DNA of 64,000 nucleotides, from positions 1-64,000 of the forward strand of contig JAKVKU010000001.1 of NCBI GenBank assembly GCA_022484695.1. Direction: 5' to 3'. The notes below the pieces were generated by a model. It worked only from the letters and a program-made list of their open reading frames with translations. It did no database searches and had not been told where the DNA came from. Position numbers and translations under genes: made by a program. The stretch comes from Lactobacillus sp. (lineage in GTDB: Bacteria > Bacillota > Bacilli > Lactobacillales > Lactobacillaceae). This document shows, piece after piece, positions 44,943 to 53,680 of the stretch. The stretch's first letter is position 1, and every line of letters starts with the position of its first letter.

Positions 44943-45137
44943 GAAACAAAAAGCCCGATTGCCATCAGCAATCGGGACGTCTTTAACGCGGTACCACCCA
45001 ATATTCAGTGGCTTCAAACCACTGCACTTTGTCATTTTAAAATTGAAACGGCGTAATTCATCGCCCAACGCTGCTTGGTTTGCACCCACCACCAATTCTC
45101 TGCACTCACACGTTGAGGACTACTAAATCATTAGATT
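44943..45137 (-). ncRNA. T-box leader, tyrosine specifier
   Basis: The antiterminator motif GGGTGGTACCGCG is at 44999-44987 and a terminator (44976-44953 arms, then TTTTTGTTT) follows. In Stem I the triplet TAC (45055-45053) in GAATTAC is in the specifier position and codes Tyr, which agrees with tyrA downstream. Stem I also shows the GGTGGGTGCAAACC apical part. Uncharged tRNA-Tyr should allow readthrough. Confidence 0.93.
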
Positions 45138-45143
45138 AGAATG

Positions 45144-45172
45144 AGAATATCATGATGAATGACCTTTGTCAA
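45144..45172 (-). promoter_or_regulatory. Promoter of tyrA-aroK
   Basis: Minus-strand TTGACA (45172-45167), 17 bp, TATTCT (45149-45144). Confidence 0.85.
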
Positions 45173-45231
45173 CGTTAATTTTTACTTATGAAGCGCCAAT
45201 TGCTTCAAATTTGGCCCAAATCAGGCGCTCT

Positions 45232-46326
45232 TCAGCGGGTACCGTGGTCCAAAACTTGTTGCAACTGGGCCTTGGTCAAATCAATATGCCAGAACAGTTT
45301 GTAATAAGTTTTGACATTTTTTTGGATGTCTAATTTGTAGACGTCCGGATAAATCAAATTCCCCAGCCACTGAATCCCCATGATGCGGTTGACACTCGGC
45401 GGGAAGCCTAAGAAATTATAAGGCACCGTGGGCACTTTATAAACCCGGTTCTTTTGCACCGCGGTCAATTGTTGCCAGCTGGGATCAGTTTTGATGGTTT
45501 GATAAACCGCATCACTTTCAGCGATGATGTATTCAGGCTGCCACTGCATTAACTGTTCGATGGAAACCGTGGTGCCATTGCCTTGAGAGGCAATCTGCAC
45601 GTCTTTGACCACGTTGGTCACCCCAATAGTGTCAAAGATTTGGGAATGAAAAGACCCTTGGGCATTGGTATTCAAACCGGCCTTGCCACTGGCGTAATAT
45701 ACCGTGGCTTTTTTGTCGCCAATTTTTTGCCGGGCAGTTTTGGCCTGGGCCAACACCTTGGTACAATAATCCGCCAGGGCTTGATTGGCCTTTTTGTTGC
45801 CGGTGAGTTCCCCAAGTTTTTGGTATGTAGCGGGTAGATGGTCTAAGTTTGCTTCGATAAAAACGGTCGGTATCTTTAATTGTTGTTGTAACTTATCCAT
45901 ATCTTCTTTTTCAGAGCCCTTCTTTTCACCGATGTCCACGATAACTTGGGGATCAGCGGCACTCAAGGCTTCCATGTTTAAATTAGAGCTTTTACCATAA
46001 AATTGACCAAACTTCGGTAAATCTTGGTATTTTTTCGGGATCATATTAGCCGCTTCACTGGGAAAGTCCCCGGCGATTCCCACCAATTTATCCGGGGTGC
46101 TACTATAAAGGACCAATTGGGCTAAAGGCCCAGAGGGGGCGATCTTAGTGATTTTTTGGGGCAGTTTCACCTTACGGCCCACGGAATCCGTGAAGGTCCG
46201 CTGGGTCGTGGCGGTGGTGCTGGCCTTAGAAGACGTACTTTGGGAATTGCTCTTCTGGCCCCCACAACCGGCTAACAACAACATTAAACTCCCTAAAATC
46301 AATAGGGCAAAACTTTTCTTTTTCAT
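45232..46326 (-). CDS. ABC transporter substrate-binding lipoprotein (Fe/metallophore type)
   Basis: 364 residues. Lipoprotein signal with lipobox LLAGC (Cys about 21), Ser/Thr-rich linker, then a BtuF/FepB-type fold: RKVKLPQKITKIAP, KLVGIAGDFP, DPQVIVDIG, WQPEYIIAESD. Captures a metal complex outside the membrane for the permease at 47831-48856. Exact ligand unknown. Start ATG 46326 behind GAGGAGGA. Last gene of the five-gene operon. Confidence 0.88.
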   Translation of the reverse strand: MKKKSFALLILGSLMLLLAGCGGQKSNSQSTSSKASTTATTQRTFTDSVGRKVKLPQKITKIAPSGPLAQLVLYSSTPDKLVGIAGDFPSEAANMIPKKYQDLPKFGQFYGKSSNLNMEALSAADPQVIVDIGEKKGSEKEDMDKLQQQLKIPTVFIEANLDHLPATYQKLGELTGNKKANQALADYCTKVLAQAKTARQKIGDKKATVYYASGKAGLNTNAQGSFHSQIFDTIGVTNVVKDVQIASQGNGTTVSIEQLMQWQPEYIIAESDAVYQTIKTDPSWQQLTAVQKNRVYKVPTVPYNFLGFPPSVNRIMGIQWLGNLIYPDVYKLDIQKNVKTYYKLFWHIDLTKAQLQQVLDHGTR

Positions 46327-46344
46327 TTTTCTCCTCCTCAAAAA

Positions 46345-47052
46345 TTAAGTTCTATCTGCGGCCAAGCCCACCACCAACGGCGTGCCGTGGTCTCGGGGCT
46401 GATCCACCTCTCGGGGCAAGTCTTGATATACCACCCCCGCCAATTTTGAAATCCCATGATCTAACAAACTTGCTGAAAGCGGCGTACTGCCCCCCACCAA
46501 CACCACTTCTGCCTGCTGGGCCAGTTCCAGCAAACGGGGCAGGGTCTTATTCACCAAGGTGGACCCGGTGATCAACACCGCGTTCATTTCCGGCAACAAA
46601 AACTCCGTGGCACTGGCGGGATAATCCCCGGGCCGCGGGTTCAGTTCAAAGATGTTTAAGCGTTGCGCCAATTTGGGGTACTTATCCACATAATAAAAAT
46701 GGCCAATGGTGGCAATCTTTGCCGGTTGGTCCTGGTAATCCGCAAACACATCATGGTGGCCTAACACGTTCAACCTAGCATCTTGTCGCAGGTCGGCTTG
46801 ATTTAAATAGCTATTGATGGCCGCCAAACCGATACTGGCCCGTTGAAAATCCCAGCTTTTGATCTCTGCCGCCACGGTTTTTAAATCCTGTCCCACCCAA
46901 GGGGTCAAATCGGTGTCACAGGGCTGAAACAACATGGCCGTCCCCACGCCGGTATCACTTTTCAGATATAGCCGGCGCTGACGATGGCCAATTTGCTGCA
47001 CCCGCAAGCCCGAGGGAATTTGTGCAATAAGTTCATCATAAATTTGCCACAT
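46345..47052 (-). CDS. DUF4213/DUF364 putative metal-chelating protein
   Basis: 235 residues. The C-terminal half (about 110-235, KIATIGHFYYVDKYPKLAQR, FELNPRPGDYPASATEFLLP, ITGSTLVNKTLPRLLELA) is the DUF364 Rossmann-like domain, and the first half is the DUF4213 enolase-like part. Such genes accompany Mo/W, iron or other metal transporters. ATG 47052 lies 17 nt inside the ATPase gene behind AAAGGAGG. Confidence 0.85.
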   Translation of the reverse strand: MWQIYDELIAQIPSGLRVQQIGHRQRRLYLKSDTGVGTAMLFQPCDTDLTPWVGQDLKTVAAEIKSWDFQRASIGLAAINSYLNQADLRQDARLNVLGHHDVFADYQDQPAKIATIGHFYYVDKYPKLAQRLNIFELNPRPGDYPASATEFLLPEMNAVLITGSTLVNKTLPRLLELAQQAEVVLVGGSTPLSASLLDHGISKLAGVVYQDLPREVDQPRDHGTPLVVGLAADRT

Positions 47053-47830
47053 GGGGCAATCCTCCTTTCTTCGCCAAACAAAATTGAATTTCCTCGCCAT
47101 CGACAGTTACTTGAAAAACCTGGACGGGCATGCCATAGAGTGCCGATAAACGGGCACTAGTGAGAATTTCCTTCGGCGCGCCACTGCTTAAATGCCCGGA
47201 TTCCAACAATAGGATTTGGTCCGCATAGCGCAGGGCCTGATTGGGATCATGGGTGGACTGGAGGATCAACAAGCCCTGTTGGGTCAACTGGCGGATCATC
47301 TCCAAGACCAGGGTCTGGTTGCCAAAATCCAAGTTAGCACAGGGTTCATCCATAATGATCACCCGGCTATTTTGGGCCAGGGACCGGGCAATGGTCACCA
47401 ATTGCTGCTCCCCACCACTGATTTGGGAAAAGGGCATATCCTGCAAATGAGCGATGCCCAGGCGGTTTAAAGCCGCTTTGGCTTGGGCGACTTCTTTGGG
47501 GCCAGGCTGTTGGAAGGTTTTCAATTTGGCGGTGGTCCCCAATAACACCATTTCAAATACCGTGAAGTCCACCGGTACCTCGTGGTTTTGGGGGATATAA
47601 GCAATTTTTTGAGCCAGTTGAATCCGGGACAACCCCTTGGTGGCCTGACCGTCGATCAAGACCTGGCCGCTATAGGCAATCGTGTTCAAAATCGTCCGGA
47701 ACAAAGTGGTCTTACCCGCCCCGTTTTGCCCCAGTAGACACACGGACTGGCCAAAATCCAAGTTGAAACTGATATTTTTTAAAACTTGTTTTTTGCCGAA
47801 ATGCACCGAAACATCTTTTAACGTTAGCAT
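47036..47830 (-). CDS. ABC transporter ATPase (FecE/metallophore type)
   Basis: 264 residues. Walker A GQNGAGKTT (about 34-42), Q-loop YIPQNHEVP, signature SGGEQQ (about 137-142), Walker B VIIMDEP (about 157-163), H-loop STHD near 192. Powers the FecCD-type permease encoded directly upstream (stop and start adjacent). Confidence 0.93.
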   Translation of the reverse strand: MLTLKDVSVHFGKKQVLKNISFNLDFGQSVCLLGQNGAGKTTLFRTILNTIAYSGQVLIDGQATKGLSRIQLAQKIAYIPQNHEVPVDFTVFEMVLLGTTAKLKTFQQPGPKEVAQAKAALNRLGIAHLQDMPFSQISGGEQQLVTIARSLAQNSRVIIMDEPCANLDFGNQTLVLEMIRQLTQQGLLILQSTHDPNQALRYADQILLLESGHLSSGAPKEILTSARLSALYGMPVQVFQVTVDGEEIQFCLAKKGGLPHVANL

Positions 47831-48856
47831 CTAATAACCTCCCGTGGGTCGATTATTTTGGGCAATCAAAATCAAAAAGACCGGCGCCCCCACCACCGAC
47901 GTTAAAATCCCAATGGGAATTTCGCTGGTGGTCAATAAGCGGGCAAAGTCATCCACGATCAATAAGAACAACCCGCCCCCCAAGGCCGTGGCCCACATGG
48001 TATAACGGTAATTATTGCCTAACAATAACCGGGCGAAGTGGGGCACGACCAGGCCCACCCAGCCAATCATGCCGCTGACCGACACCGCCGTGGCTGTGAC
48101 TAACGTGGCGGCTACTATGAGGATCGAGCGCAGGACGGCCACGTTGATGCCTAGACTCAGGGCTTCTTCGTTGCCCAGGGCGACCACATTCAAGCGCCAG
48201 CGCAGCAGCATAATCGGCAACATCCCCCCGAGCAACAGAGGGGCGGCGTAATAGACGTCTTGCATTTTAATGCCGGACAGGCTGCCCATGAGCCAATAGG
48301 TGATGGCCGGCAGGGTGTTGGTGGGGTCGCCGATGAGTTTTAAAAACGACACCGCCGAGGAAAACAGGGCGCTGACGATCATGCCAATAAGGATCATGTT
48401 GAGCCGGGAACGGTTGCCGGGGATGATCCGGTTCAAAAACAGCACCACGCTCACCGCCAGTAACCCGAAGACAAAGGACCAGCTCACCACAATTTCATAG
48501 GATTGTTGTAAAAACAAGCCTAATGCGGCCCCAAACGCTGCCCCTTGGGAGGCCCCTAAAATATCCTGGGACACCATGGGGTTTTGAAATAAAGCCTGAT
48601 AAGTGGCCCCGGCCACTGAGGTCCCGGCCCCAATCAAAACCGCCAGGATGATCCGCGGCCAGCGCACGTTCATTAAGATAGTTTGAATGCGCATGGTCGC
48701 CGGCGTGGTGGTGTCCTTGAAAAAGCCAGAGATGGCCTCTAGATATTGGTGAAAGGCAATGGGATATTTCCCCAAGTAGCCAGAAATCAACACCCCCAGC
48801 CCTAAAGCCAGGGTGAGGCCCAATAATACCCAGCGCCGTTTGCGTGTATTGCCCAT
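47831..48856 (-). CDS. ABC transporter permease (FecCD type)
   Basis: 341 residues with about nine or ten helices. RWPRIILAVLIGAGTSVAGATYQALFQNP (split here by helix 2) and ISGMIGWVGLVVPHFARLL near the end are the family motifs; the latter faces the ATPase. AAAGGACA precedes the ATG. Confidence 0.93.
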   Translation of the reverse strand: MGNTRKRRWVLLGLTLALGLGVLISGYLGKYPIAFHQYLEAISGFFKDTTTPATMRIQTILMNVRWPRIILAVLIGAGTSVAGATYQALFQNPMVSQDILGASQGAAFGAALGLFLQQSYEIVVSWSFVFGLLAVSVVLFLNRIIPGNRSRLNMILIGMIVSALFSSAVSFLKLIGDPTNTLPAITYWLMGSLSGIKMQDVYYAAPLLLGGMLPIMLLRWRLNVVALGNEEALSLGINVAVLRSILIVAATLVTATAVSVSGMIGWVGLVVPHFARLLLGNNYRYTMWATALGGGLFLLIVDDFARLLTTSEIPIGILTSVVGAPVFLILIAQNNRPTGGY

Positions 48857-48869
48857 AGTCGGTGTCCTT

Positions 48870-49433
48870 TCATGCGTTTAAAAATGCTTGGATCGTTTGC
48901 CGGATCTGTTCTTGATTCACTGCCACGGGCAATACCCGCCCTTGTTGTGCGGCAATGGCCTGTAACAAGTGCTGCCGTTGGGCGGTCACGTCAAAGTGTT
49001 GTTGGCGTTGTTGCCGCTGATAGTTCACCTGAGCTTTAAAAACACCAATGATGGTCAAATCCTTTAAAAATAAAGCCTGCAGGGCCTGCATAAATTCTGG
49101 AACCAATAACTCGATACCGCCAATTTCATCCAACAAGACCACGTCCTTGGGCTGACAATCCTGCAGCAAGGCCACTCCAAATTCGGCAAATACCTGGGGG
49201 TTGATTCGGGCGGGCTGTACCCGGCGGTCGATAAAAATATGAGCCGGATCCACCGGCTGAGGCACTTGTAATTGACTAGCTGCACACAATTCAAAACCTA
49301 CATTAGCCCCGGCTTGCTGGATTTCCCGAGCAAAGAAACCCTTCAAATTCAGTTTGGCTGCTCGGGCGACCTCATAGATCAAGGTGGATTTCCCCACATT
49401 AGAAGCCCCGGTTAGAAATAAAATATTCGCCAT
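48870..49433 (-). CDS. THEP1-like nucleoside triphosphatase
   Basis: 187 residues. P-loop GASNVGKST (about 9-17), GFFAREIQ (about 32-39), GFELCA, and Walker B VVLLDEIGGIELL (about 97-109) are the NTPase_1/THEP1 pattern. First gene of the metal-uptake operon; such NTPases occur next to molybdenum and tungsten genes, but the role is not established. GGTGAGAT precedes the ATG. Confidence 0.8.
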   Translation of the reverse strand: MANILFLTGASNVGKSTLIYEVARAAKLNLKGFFAREIQQAGANVGFELCAASQLQVPQPVDPAHIFIDRRVQPARINPQVFAEFGVALLQDCQPKDVVLLDEIGGIELLVPEFMQALQALFLKDLTIIGVFKAQVNYQRQQRQQHFDVTAQRQHLLQAIAAQQGRVLPVAVNQEQIRQTIQAFLNA

Positions 49434-49448
49434 TCATCTCACCCACGT

Positions 49449-49465
49449 TATAAAAGCGTTTCCAA
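49449..49465 (-). promoter_or_regulatory. cre-like site before the metal-uptake operon
   Basis: Minus-strand TTGGAAACGCTTTTATA fits the cre consensus with one mismatch and lies about 20 nt before the first gene, near TTTATA that could be its -10. Confidence 0.5.
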
Positions 49466-49949
49466 AAAAATGTTCACAACAACACAATTACACTGATACC
49501 ATAGTTTAATTCTATCATGGCAGGAAACTAAAACAAATATTTTTGCTATAAAAAAAGGTATTTCCAAACTTGATGTTTTGCAATAAATATCATCGTTTAT
49601 CTTTTCTTGATTCAATTCCACAGACACGCCTATCGTCTTACATATTTTCACCAAATCATATAATACAAAGTGTCTTCTAAATTGGTTATACAACTATAGG
49701 ACTACCTTTAATCAGCTAAAAAATCAGCATTTATCTCACTCTCTAAAAATTTGTTAGTAACAATGTAATAGGATGCTATCTTATTTTATTTCATATATCA
49801 GTATTCCGTTGTCAGTTAACAATGCTTATTCGTTTTGATGACAGCACTTCAGAACAGCAACTTAAATTATTGATAACTCGATTAATATGAAAGCACATCC
49901 CAAAATTTATCTATTATTTCGGAATGCACGCCAATAAATCAACCGGAAA
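49466..49949. other. AT-rich gene-free stretch
   Basis: Clearly more AT-rich than both flanks, with no reading frame that has a ribosome site. An 81-codon minus-strand frame (49448-49693) runs through the cre/promoter area and looks spurious. Probably decayed accessory DNA next to a broken toxin gene. Confidence 0.6.
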
Positions 49950-50054
49950 TTAAAAAGCGGCACAACCTTGGTCGGTCATGCCACAGCGTTTACCAATCTC
50001 CATCTTGCATTGAAGATACTCATCCCAAGCATCGTCTAAAAATTCAACCGCCAT
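49950..50054 (-). pseudogene. Truncated toxin gene after a RelB-type antitoxin
   Basis: A 34-residue frame starting directly after the antitoxin stop (TGA then ATG). Its beginning, MAVEFLDDAWDEYLQ, resembles the start of YoeB/Txe RNases (xxxFSDDAWEDYL); the rest (GKRCGMTDQGCAAF) does not, and the frame stops before the catalytic region. Most likely a toxin disrupted by deletion; a genuine small Cys-containing peptide is the alternative. Confidence 0.5.
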
Positions 50055-50333
50055 TCACTCGTCTCCATCATCCAATAGATTGTGTTCATGTATACCTTCG
50101 TCGTTGTCTATTTTCTGAAAGCGGCGGTTGAGTTCCGCTTGATTAGCTTCGCTATAAAACGGGTCTTTTACATCAAAGGGGAAGCCGCCCTCTGCAATAC
50201 TCTTTTTGATGAAAATATTAATAGCTGTGGAAAGATTGAGCCCCAATGATTCAAAGATGGCGGTTGCCCGTTGCTTATCCTCAAGACTGATTTTGACTGA
50301 AAGCGAAACTTTTTCTTTCTTCGTATTTGGCAT
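50055..50333 (-). CDS. RelB/DinJ-family antitoxin
   Basis: 92 residues. SLSVKISLEDKQRATAIFESLGLNLSTAINIFIKKSI (two adjoining halves, about 8-44) is the ribbon-helix-helix DNA-binding part of RelB/DinJ; IAEGGFPFDV and an acidic tail follow. Start ATG 50333 behind GAGGTGA. Its toxin partner appears truncated, so it may persist as an orphan regulator or antitoxin. Confidence 0.88.
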   Translation of the reverse strand: MPNTKKEKVSLSVKISLEDKQRATAIFESLGLNLSTAINIFIKKSIAEGGFPFDVKDPFYSEANQAELNRRFQKIDNDEGIHEHNLLDDGDE

Positions 50334-50537
50334 TTCTATCACCTCTAATACGATTATCACACGAAACAGATTCGATGTATATTTAAGGAAACCCCAAGTA
50401 GGTTCATCACACTTAGCATTGATATCGTTGTCTGCAATAGCTCGATAGCCTCTAAATGACTTCAGATTACAAATGAGTCAATTTATGCCTTGATTGGTGC
50501 TGCATCCCTTATAATAGGGTCAAAGGAGTGATTTTCA

Positions 50538-50936
50538 ATGGCTCAAGAATTAGGCACAAATGATTTAGGGACATATAGTTACGTATCTAAGGCTTACAAT
50601 GGCAGCATGCGGCTCAAGCACTATAAATTGCCCAGCACCGCTGACAACGGCCAGGTGACTTTCTTTGACACCGATGAAATCAAGCTCACTATGGTGATCA
50701 CTGACCAACGGGTCGAAAAAATCACCATTGTCACCCCAGCACCGCAATCTTCCACCTATATGCAAGTCTTTGAGGGCTTCGAGTTTGGGCTAGATGCCCT
50801 GGGGACTTGGATCAACACCTACCATCGGTCCACTTCTACCCATGGCCCGGCCAAAGATGTGGTCAATGGCATTTTAGCCAGCTATAATACCACCAAAGAA
50901 AATGTCCTCACTGTTAGTTTAACCCGGGCAAAATAG
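50538..50936 (+). CDS. Hypothetical protein
   Basis: 132 residues, soluble, rich in Thr and Tyr, with strand-like stretches (QVTFFDTDEIKLTMVITD, EKITIVTPAP). No family recognised. AAAGGAG precedes the ATG and TATAATAG at about 50511 is a likely -10, so it is probably expressed alone. Ends at a terminator. Confidence 0.65.
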   Translation: MAQELGTNDLGTYSYVSKAYNGSMRLKHYKLPSTADNGQVTFFDTDEIKLTMVITDQRVEKITIVTPAPQSSTYMQVFEGFEFGLDALGTWINTYHRSTSTHGPAKDVVNGILASYNTTKENVLTVSLTRAK

Positions 50937-50944
50937 CCTAAAGA

Positions 50945-50978
50945 AACCAGGTATCTGCAAAGGATGCCTGGTTTTTTA
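50945..50978 (+). terminator. Terminator
   Basis: AACCAGG (50945-50951) with CCTGGTT (50967-50973), then TTTT; also faces the minus-strand gene ending at 50976. Confidence 0.75.
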
Positions 50979-51422
50979 CATGCTATCGTGGGTCTGCTGG
51001 TGCTTTTGGTGCCAAAAAGCCAACCCCTGCTGACCTAGGAAAATCACTGGCGAAACCATCAATAAAATCATGTCTATAAACGCAGTAACGGCAAATTTTT
51101 GCAGACTTTCCCCGGTGCCATTTTCCACATGCATCAGGTAACTGGTGGGTACAAAATTCAGTAATTCCGAATGACTTTTGGGATTTTGGGCAATTTGCTG
51201 GTAAGCTTTTTGCTCGTTACTTTTGGCATCTAACAACCGCTGGGTGTAGCGTTGTAGTCGCTGTTTTAAGGGAATAGTAGTGAGCCAAAAACTAATCAAA
51301 AAGTAGCCGTCTGCCCAAGACAATTGCCACTGCAAACCACCTTGGGCTTGCACGTGGCCAAACAAGAAAATCAAAAGTGCCGGGAACAACAGCTGCAAAT
51401 AAGCTTTGACATGCTTTGCCAT
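50976..51422 (-). CDS. Hypothetical membrane protein
   Basis: 148 residues; helices at about 10-27, 38-54 and 110-133, with a polar middle (about 60-105). Not recognised. The ribosome site is weak (GTGAGATGA). Lies after the small three-helix protein gene on the same strand, but a terminator separates them. Confidence 0.55.
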   Translation of the reverse strand: MAKHVKAYLQLLFPALLIFLFGHVQAQGGLQWQLSWADGYFLISFWLTTIPLKQRLQRYTQRLLDAKSNEQKAYQQIAQNPKSHSELLNFVPTSYLMHVENGTGESLQKFAVTAFIDMILLMVSPVIFLGQQGLAFWHQKHQQTHDSM

Positions 51423-51455
51423 TTAGGTCATCTCACTTCGCAGGAACGCTCATAA

Positions 51456-51491
51456 AAGCAAAAAGACCAACGTCTGATAATTTAGACGTTG
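51456..51491 (-). terminator. Terminator of the small membrane protein gene
   Basis: CAACGTCT (51491-51484 on the minus strand) pairs with AGACGTTG (51475-51468), then GTCTTTTTG. Confidence 0.8.
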
Positions 51492-51506
51492 ATCAACAGA
51501 CTGGTT

Positions 51507-51788
51507 TCAGAAATTATTTAGGTCGTGCTTATCCTTGTTCTTTTGTCGATACATATGAATCATAAAGCCAATGACCACTAGTAACATTACCACCATTGGC
51601 ATAACCAATGGTGTAACGCCGGAAACGATCACTTGATAACCCAAGACTGCTACTAGAAAAATTAGGGCGAGTACGCCACTGTACCATCTAGCCCGTTGAA
51701 AACTGGCACTGTGCCGATAAACAATGTTGGCCCAGAGACTGGCAAGCGCAAAGATACCAAGAATGATAGTTACAATAATCATTTTCAT
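51507..51788 (-). CDS. Small three-helix membrane protein, paralogue of 15898-16152
   Basis: 93 residues, helices at about 2-20, 36-55 and 60-80, charged tail (RQKNKDKHDLNN). Shares SLWAN, YRHS, the W-x-SG turn, SGVTPL and the GFMI end with the 15898-16152 product, 35 kb away. Start ATG 51788 behind GAGGTGA. Its upstream DNA has one good and one poor copy of the LytTR-type repeat. Confidence 0.7.
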   Translation of the reverse strand: MKMIIVTIILGIFALASLWANIVYRHSASFQRARWYSGVLALIFLVAVLGYQVIVSGVTPLVMPMVVMLLVVIGFMIHMYRQKNKDKHDLNNF

Positions 51789-51862
51789 TGTTCTCACCTC
51801 TGCACACTTGTGGCAGAAAAAGCGACATATATCAAGGAGTTTTCAGAAAATAGACCTACACC

Positions 51863-51930
51863 ATTCTGCGAATAATTGGTGCCATTTATACAACGTTAAT
51901 ATACCATCAAAGCCAACCGGTGTAAACGCT
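51863..51930 (-). promoter_or_regulatory. Weak third copy of the LytTR-type promoter
   Basis: Minus-strand AGCGTTTAC (51930-51922), then 21 bp later TGATGGTAT (51909-51901, poor match), then 32 nt later CAGAAT (51868-51863). Spacing agrees with the two good copies, but the second repeat and -10 are weak. Confidence 0.35.
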
Positions 51931-52125
51931 TTCTACTTGGCCATTTAAAAGGGCCAACTCAGCGGTGCCGACCTATTTAACCCAGGCAAAATAAGCACCA
52001 TAAAAGACCAGGCTGCCAAATTTAGAGTAGCCTGGTCTTTTCCTTTGTCCTTTTAAGACGCCCCCACAAGCCCCCTCGTTTGCGGTAGTATAGAATCATA
52101 GCTTTTTTAGGAAGAAGGAAATTTT

Positions 52126-53613
52126 TTGTCAAAACGTAACATTTTGATTGTGACCTGTGCCTTATTGCTATCCAATGCAATGAGCGGGCTGGATAATACA
52201 ATCATTAATACAGCGCTGCCGGCCATTACCGCTGATTTACATGGTTTGGAACTGATTGGGTGGATCGTGGCGGTATTTCTTTTGGGGACCGCGGTAAGTA
52301 CGCCGCTGTGGAGTAAGTTGGGGGAACATATTGGTAATAAAAAGAGTTACCAATTAGCCGCCTGCTGCTTTGTCCTGGGCTCCTTCTTACAAGGTCTAGC
52401 CCCTAATATCATCTTCTTGATCGCCGCCAGAGCACTGATGGGTTTGGGTAATGGGGGCATGATTTCGCTGCCCTACATCATTTATGCCCAGATGTATACC
52501 AATCCCCGCAAACGCATGCAAGTCCTGGGCTTTGTTTCCGCCAGCTACAGCATGGCCACCATCATCGGTCCCCTGGTAGGGGGTTATATCGTGGATACCT
52601 TTACCTGGCATTGGGTGTTTTATCTAAACGTCCCCATTGGCCTGATCTCGATTGTTTTGATTCAAATCTACTATCAATTAACCCCAGGTCAGCAGCCAGT
52701 TCGCCCCTTTGATTACACCGGGGCGGTGTTATTGACCATTGGTTTAGTGGCATTATTGACGGGCATTGAGTTCATCGGCAGCGCACCTTGGCCTGCCAGC
52801 ACCGCCTTGATTGCCGGGGCCATCCTTGTCTTAGTCATCATGTTCCGGCTGGAAACCAAGGCTGTAGACCCCATCATCCCCCACCGCCTGTTCCAAAATA
52901 AGGCCCTGGTCATCGACTTTGTACTGTTTACCCTAATCTGGGGGAGCTTTGTGGGCTTCCTAATTTACGGCCCCATGTGGGCGCAAGCCTTGCTGGGAAC
53001 CAGCGCTTTAATCGGTGGAGCAACTCAGATTCCTGGATCCGTCACCGATTTTCTAGGCTCCGGTAGCGTTGAACCCATGCGCCGGATTTTATCGCCACAA
53101 CGAGTCATCGCCATTGGCATCATCACATTGACCATCGCCTTTGCCTTGATGGCTTTTGCCGCCATCAACGCCCCCTACTGGCTATTACTGGTGGCCGGCG
53201 CCTTTGTGGGCTTTGGCAACGGTGTTTGTTTTAACGAGCTGCAAATTAAAGTGCAGCAAGATGCTGACCGCCAAGATATTCCCATCGCAACCTCCTTTAG
53301 CTTTTTAATTCGAATGCTCAGTCAGACTTTCACGGCTTCAATTTTCGGGTTAATTTTGAACCAGGCGTTAAAAAACGGGATCCAGCACTCATCCGGCCGA
53401 ATCACCATGGCCATGATGAACCAATTAAGTGACGCCAAAAATGTAAGTGCCCTCCCCCGGCATTTAATCCCGCAAATGCGCCGGATTTTATTCACCGGCC
53501 TCCATAATATTATGATTTTATCTCTAGGTTTGATGTTACTGGCCCTTGGTATCAACCTCTGGGCCCAGAAGCTAGAACGCCAAAAACAGGCATCTGGTCA
53601 TGATCTAACCTAA
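52126..53613 (+). CDS. MFS drug-type exporter, DHA2 (14-helix)
   Basis: 495 residues. SGLDNTIINTALPAI (helix 1, motif D1), WSKLGEHIGNKKSYQ (motif A) and ASYSMATIIGPLVGGYI (motif C) are those of EmrB/QacA-type proton antiporters. Substrate unknown. TTG start behind AGAAGGAAA. Single gene with a terminator after it. Confidence 0.88.
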   Translation: MSKRNILIVTCALLLSNAMSGLDNTIINTALPAITADLHGLELIGWIVAVFLLGTAVSTPLWSKLGEHIGNKKSYQLAACCFVLGSFLQGLAPNIIFLIAARALMGLGNGGMISLPYIIYAQMYTNPRKRMQVLGFVSASYSMATIIGPLVGGYIVDTFTWHWVFYLNVPIGLISIVLIQIYYQLTPGQQPVRPFDYTGAVLLTIGLVALLTGIEFIGSAPWPASTALIAGAILVLVIMFRLETKAVDPIIPHRLFQNKALVIDFVLFTLIWGSFVGFLIYGPMWAQALLGTSALIGGATQIPGSVTDFLGSGSVEPMRRILSPQRVIAIGIITLTIAFALMAFAAINAPYWLLLVAGAFVGFGNGVCFNELQIKVQQDADRQDIPIATSFSFLIRMLSQTFTASIFGLILNQALKNGIQHSSGRITMAMMNQLSDAKNVSALPRHLIPQMRRILFTGLHNIMILSLGLMLLALGINLWAQKLERQKQASGHDLT

Positions 53614-53654
53614 TGCCTGTCATCATCGCTACATGATTATACGTCTAAGATCTG

Positions 53655-53680
53655 CCTGCTGATAATCAAGCAGGTTTTTT
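53655..53680 (+). terminator. Terminator
   Basis: CCTGCT (53655-53660) with AGCAGG (53669-53674), then TTTTTT; shared by the convergent URO-D family operon. Confidence 0.8.

Noticed and set aside
49448-49693. 81-codon minus-strand frame
   Set aside because: No ribosome site, odd composition, and it overlaps the likely promoter of the metal operon.
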